From positions 1-64,000 of the forward strand of contig URLC01000004.1 in assembly GCA_900548695.1 (NCBI GenBank): DNA of 64,000 nt. Reading direction: 5' to 3'. The notes beneath the pieces were generated by a model. That model saw nothing but the letters and a program-made list of their open reading frames with translations. It was not told the origin of the DNA and made no database searches. Below are positions 60,818 to 64,000 of the stretch, in pieces. How positions within the stretch are numbered: position 1 is the stretch's first letter; the number at the start of each line of letters is the position of its first letter. The DNA comes from an uncultured Mycoplasmatota bacterium. GTDB lineage: Bacteria; Bacillota_I; Bacilli_A; RF39; UBA660. The position numbers were made by a program, and so were the translations under genes.

Positions 60818-61365
60818 TGACAAGATGTAGTTGGGTAAATTTAAAAAATCCATTATACATAAAATATCATGATAAAGAATGGGGAAAACCTGTATATAGT
60901 GACAATCAACTATTTGAATTACTGATATTAGAATCATTTCAAGCTGGCCTATCGTGGGAGTGCATTTTAAATAAAAGAACGGCTTTTCAGGAGGCATTCG
61001 ATCACTTTGATTATCAAAAGATAAGTTGCTATCAAGAAGAGAAAGTAAACAGTCTACTGCAAAATAAAAATATTGTTAGGAATAAGTTAAAAATAAAGGC
61101 CGCAATAGAAAATGCAAAAGTATTTGGTCAAATAACAGAAGAATATCAAACTTTTTCTAACTATATTTGGCACTTTACTGATAACAAAATAATTTATGAA
61201 TCAGGAAAAACAAAATCATGCCTATCTGATAAAATTTCTAAGGACTTACAAAAAAAAGGTATGAAATTTGTAGGATCTACAATTATCTATTCATATCTCC
61301 AAGCAATAGGTGTAATTAATTCACATGAGAAAACCTGTTTTTTATATCAAAGGAGTAACCAATGA
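60817..61365 (+). CDS. tag: DNA-3-methyladenine glycosylase I
   Basis: 182 residues. Excises 3-methyladenine from alkylated DNA. MTRCSWV with Cys4, His18 (YIKYHDKEWG), and the C-terminal His170-x3-Cys174 reproduce the zinc site of E. coli Tag; LFELLILESFQAGLSWECILNKR and FVGSTIIYSYLQAIGVIN are family signatures. Start set at ATG 60817, 4 bases after gaggtga; an ATG at 60814 is too close. It is coupled to its neighbours by overlaps on both sides. Confidence 0.95.
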   Translation: MTRCSWVNLKNPLYIKYHDKEWGKPVYSDNQLFELLILESFQAGLSWECILNKRTAFQEAFDHFDYQKISCYQEEKVNSLLQNKNIVRNKLKIKAAIENAKVFGQITEEYQTFSNYIWHFTDNKIIYESGKTKSCLSDKISKDLQKKGMKFVGSTIIYSYLQAIGVINSHEKTCFLYQRSNQ

Positions 61366-62150
61366 ATAAGAAAAAAATTGTAATAATTAGTATATCTATC
61401 ATTATAATGATAATTTTAATTGGACTATATATTTATTTAAATAATTGGCCATATCGCTTTAAAAATGAACTAAATACCTTCTTTGGTAAAGGTAACTGGA
61501 AATATATATCCAGTGAAACAAAAGAAAGTAGAATGTATAATGTTAGAGTTAAAAATAGTCGTGATACTTATGAAAACAGACCGGGTAGTTTTAAGAATTG
61601 GGATATTTTAGTAAAACGTAATGATAAAGAAGAACTTTGGACTATCACGAACCATACTTTAAAAATAAATCATGATAAATATTATCTATTAAGCCCTAAA
61701 AGATATAGTGCCAAAGAAGCTTTTATTTTAGAACTAATGGAAATATCAACCGAAATAGCGGAAGAAGAGGTAACAACAATCTTAAGTGAAGTTCTACCAA
61801 ATGGAGAAATAGAGGGTTTAAGTATTCACTTAAGTTATCATAATGGAAATCCTAAGCCTAATTTCTATAAGAAACTTTGGCAAGAAGACTGGTTTAAAAT
61901 GTCTAAAATAAGTGCATCAGAGTTTTTAAAGACCGAACTATATGATTTTTATCTCGATATTAGTCTTTATGATTATAAACTAAATAAAATGACAGAAACT
62001 AAAAGAAATCATGTTTTAAATAGTTTGCCTAGTCTAACGAATAAACTATTAGAAACTTACGGTAACTCCGCCTCATTTAAAATCTATTTTGATAAAACAA
62101 ATCAAATAGAATATAAAAATGGTCAATTAATAGAAAATCAATACAACTAA
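61362..62150 (+). CDS. Membrane-anchored exported protein, unknown function
   Basis: 262 residues; one membrane segment (~6-27, VIISISIIIMIILIGLYIYL) and an outside domain (WPYRFKNELNTFFGKGNWKYI) without recognised motif. ATGA overlap with tag and an aaggag site imply co-translation. Not related by eye to the other exported proteins here. Confidence 0.65.
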   Translation: MNKKKIVIISISIIIMIILIGLYIYLNNWPYRFKNELNTFFGKGNWKYISSETKESRMYNVRVKNSRDTYENRPGSFKNWDILVKRNDKEELWTITNHTLKINHDKYYLLSPKRYSAKEAFILELMEISTEIAEEEVTTILSEVLPNGEIEGLSIHLSYHNGNPKPNFYKKLWQEDWFKMSKISASEFLKTELYDFYLDISLYDYKLNKMTETKRNHVLNSLPSLTNKLLETYGNSASFKIYFDKTNQIEYKNGQLIENQYN

Positions 62151-62183
62151 AACCAAAATGAAAACAAGACAGGAGGTAACTAG

Positions 62184-63818
62184 ATGAAAGGACAACATAT
62201 GTATTTAGCATTTGGTAGTGAAACAATCTATGATGATTGTGAATTTTTAATTGAAAATCAAGATAAGATAGGTGTTGTTGGTGTAAATGGTGCTGGTAAA
62301 ACAACCTTATTTAAACTAATTTTAAACCAAGAAAATCTAGATAGCGGAAAAATAACCATTGGTAATAAAAAAATAGGTTATTTACCTCAAGAAATTAGTT
62401 TCCATAATCAAAATATGAAAGTCTTAGACTACCTGTATCAAGGAAGACCAATCAAAAAGTTAGAAAAAGAACTAGAAACAACTTATGAAAAAATGACTAC
62501 TTCTTCTCCAAAAGAACAAAAGGAATTATTAAGAAAAGCATCTCGTCTTCAAAGTGAATTAGAAAGCTTAAATCAATATACGGCAGAAGATGAACTATTA
62601 GATTTAATTGATAAAATGCAAATAGAAAGTGATCTTTTGGAAATGGACGTAAAAGATTTATCCGGAGGTCAAAAATCCAAAATAGCTTTCGCCAGACTTT
62701 TATTTTCTAACTCTGACATTTTGCTACTAGATGAACCAACCAACCATCTTGACATAAAGACAAAAGGCTTTGTTACTAATTATCTAAAAAATTATCGAGG
62801 TACTGTTTTAATAATTAGCCACGATATTGATTTTTTAAATGAAATAATAACAAAAACAATGTTTATTAATAAAGTTACTCATAAGATAAAAATCTATCGT
62901 GGAAACTATCATGAATTCAAAAGACAGTACGCTTGTGAGATGCTTCAAAAAGAAGTAAGGATAAGAGAACAAGAACGAGAAATAAAACATTTGGAGGAAG
63001 TAGTTTTTAAAATCAATCAAGCCTCTGCCACGAATCATAAATTAAAAAAAATGGGAAAATCACGAAAAAAAACATTAGAAAAAAAATTAGCTGAATTAGA
63101 AACCAGAGAAGAAAAATATAAAACTGTAAAAATGGAAGTTGAACCGCTAGAAAAAAGTGGTAAAATTCCTTTAGAAGTAAAATATCTAACTTTTCATTAT
63201 CCAAGTAAAAATAATCTCTATAATAATCTGTCTTTTCAAATGACTCGTGGAGAAAAATTTTTAATTGTTGGTGAAAATGGAATTGGAAAATCGACACTCT
63301 TAAAACTTATCATGGGACAACTGACTCCTATCAAAGGTGAAATCATCTATGGGTATCATGCCAGTATTGCCTACTATGCCCAAGAATTAGAAATATTAGA
63401 TGAAGAAAAAACGATTTTAGAAAATATTGACAATCCCAATTATAATGATACAGAATTACGAACCTTTTTAGGAAATTTTCTATTTTCCAATGATGACGTT
63501 TTTAAAAAGGTAAAAATTCTCTCTCCTGGAGAAAAAGCAAGAGTTGCCTTATGTAAGATTCTCTTAAAAAAGACGAATATAATTATACTTGATGAACCAA
63601 CCAATCACTTTGATCCTGAAACTCAAAAAATTATTGGTGAAAATTTTAAAAACTATACAGGTACTTTAATTATGGTTAGTCATAACCCTTCGTTTGTAGA
63701 ACAAATTGGTGTAACTAGAATGCTAGTATTACCAGACGGTAAAATTGTAGACTATAGCAAAGAACTTCTACATTACTATTATTATTTAAATACAGAACTA
63801 GTAGGAAATGAGGTGTAA
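62184..63818 (+). CDS. ABC-F family ATPase
   Basis: 544 residues with two ABC domains and no membrane part: Walker A GVNGAGKTT and GENGIGKST, signatures LSGGQKSK and LSPGEKAR, Walker B DILLLDEPTNHLD and IIILDEPTNHFD. The linker (~225-325) is the charged helical arm of ABC-F proteins, which act on ribosomes to rescue stalling or protect from antibiotics. Subfamily (YdiF/Uup, YkpA/EttA-like or resistance type) cannot be settled by eye. Strong aggaggt ribosome site. Confidence 0.92.
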   Translation: MKGQHMYLAFGSETIYDDCEFLIENQDKIGVVGVNGAGKTTLFKLILNQENLDSGKITIGNKKIGYLPQEISFHNQNMKVLDYLYQGRPIKKLEKELETTYEKMTTSSPKEQKELLRKASRLQSELESLNQYTAEDELLDLIDKMQIESDLLEMDVKDLSGGQKSKIAFARLLFSNSDILLLDEPTNHLDIKTKGFVTNYLKNYRGTVLIISHDIDFLNEIITKTMFINKVTHKIKIYRGNYHEFKRQYACEMLQKEVRIREQEREIKHLEEVVFKINQASATNHKLKKMGKSRKKTLEKKLAELETREEKYKTVKMEVEPLEKSGKIPLEVKYLTFHYPSKNNLYNNLSFQMTRGEKFLIVGENGIGKSTLLKLIMGQLTPIKGEIIYGYHASIAYYAQELEILDEEKTILENIDNPNYNDTELRTFLGNFLFSNDDVFKKVKILSPGEKARVALCKILLKKTNIIILDEPTNHFDPETQKIIGENFKNYTGTLIMVSHNPSFVEQIGVTRMLVLPDGKIVDYSKELLHYYYYLNTELVGNEV

Positions 63819-63820
63819 AA

Positions 63821-64000
63821 ATGAAAACAGTAAAGAATATAGTATTAATAATTTTAGGAATTGCAATTACAATAGCTTTTTTTTGGCTAATCTTTTTTGT
63901 TGCCTTACCCGTATTAATAATTGTTGGATTAATTTCTTTATTATTCTTAATAATTAAGGGAGTAATTACTTTTAAAAAGATTCCTAAAAAGAAACCATCG
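63821..64000 (+). CDS. Small membrane protein (3' end outside window)
   Basis: Open for all 60 codons from ATG 63821 to the window edge. Two hydrophobic segments (~5-26, IVLIILGIAITIAFFWLIFF, and ~29-47) then Lys-rich text. It starts 2 bp after the ABC-F gene with an aggtg site, so it is co-transcribed. Function unknown; the real length is not visible. Confidence 0.6.
   Translation, partial: MKTVKNIVLIILGIAITIAFFWLIFFVALPVLIIVGLISLLFLIIKGVITFKKIPKKKPS

Overview
This is an AT-rich (I judge roughly 30% G+C by eye) bacterial chromosome segment of the Bacillota, probably class Bacilli, and most likely an uncultured, host-associated lineage with a reduced genome. The evidence is gene content: the mraZ-rsmH-ftsL-pbpB start of the division/cell-wall (dcw) cluster, addAB, DUF177-rpmF, rplU-prp-rpmA with an N-terminally extended L27, sspI beside a ysgA-type rRNA methyltransferase, and rimM-trmD. 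TGA is used as a stop codon (for example at the ends of dinG, the GNAT gene and the OpuC-type permease), so this is the standard bacterial code and not a Mycoplasma. A SpoVD-type penicillin-binding protein and an SspI spore protein with a sigma-G-like promoter point to a spore-forming organism or a recent spore-forming ancestor.

Layout. 1-2.1 kb: the end of a helical, DNA-associated-looking protein followed by a decayed gene; this is the only stretch over 300 bp without an intact gene. 2.2-7.5 kb: mraZ (with its own GTGG-repeat operator), rsmH, ftsL, pbpB and two small exported proteins. 7.6-14.7 kb: exported proteins, a guanine-deaminase-like enzyme, a DUF1292 plus giant coiled-coil protein pair, a MYG1-family protein. 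14.7-22.4 kb: spoVD-like PBP, mraY and ftsW/spoVE in canonical order but separated by unrelated genes, including a transglutaminase-like protein; murE, murD, murG and ftsQ are absent from this stretch. 22.6-32 kb: a glycosyltransferase, a two-gene SufC/SufB-type Fe-S scaffold operon, an M18 aminopeptidase, an ABC-2 exporter and an OpuC/EgtU-type importer.

32-47 kb: exported protein, DUF177-rpmF, membrane glycosyltransferase, addB-addA, then (minus strand) pyrH and a partner, a protein with a RelE-like C-terminus and its partner, a DinG-type Fe-S helicase, and the L21 leader-rplU-prp-rpmA operon. 47-55 kb: a second DUF1292 plus coiled-coil pair, obgE, a methyltransferase-like protein, an orphan Hpt-receiver protein, sspI, a metallopeptidase, ysgA-type methyltransferase, rimM, trmD. 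55-64 kb: exported proteins, two tandem GreA-C-terminal-domain proteins, tgt, a Fic-domain protein with a replaced catalytic histidine, a DUF1653-GNAT fusion, tag, an ABC-F ATPase and the start of a small membrane protein.

The most striking observation is in ribosomal protein L32 (33107-33313). It carries an N-terminal extension ending KLDIQMF|AVPFRK, almost identical to the L27 leader in this same window (KLDIQLF|AHHKG), which is the known substrate type of the protease Prp, also encoded here. Cleavage after the Phe would give exactly the normal mature L32 N-terminus (AVPFRK). This suggests that Prp processes two ribosomal proteins in this organism. No CRISPR array, insertion sequence, tRNA or rRNA gene was seen.
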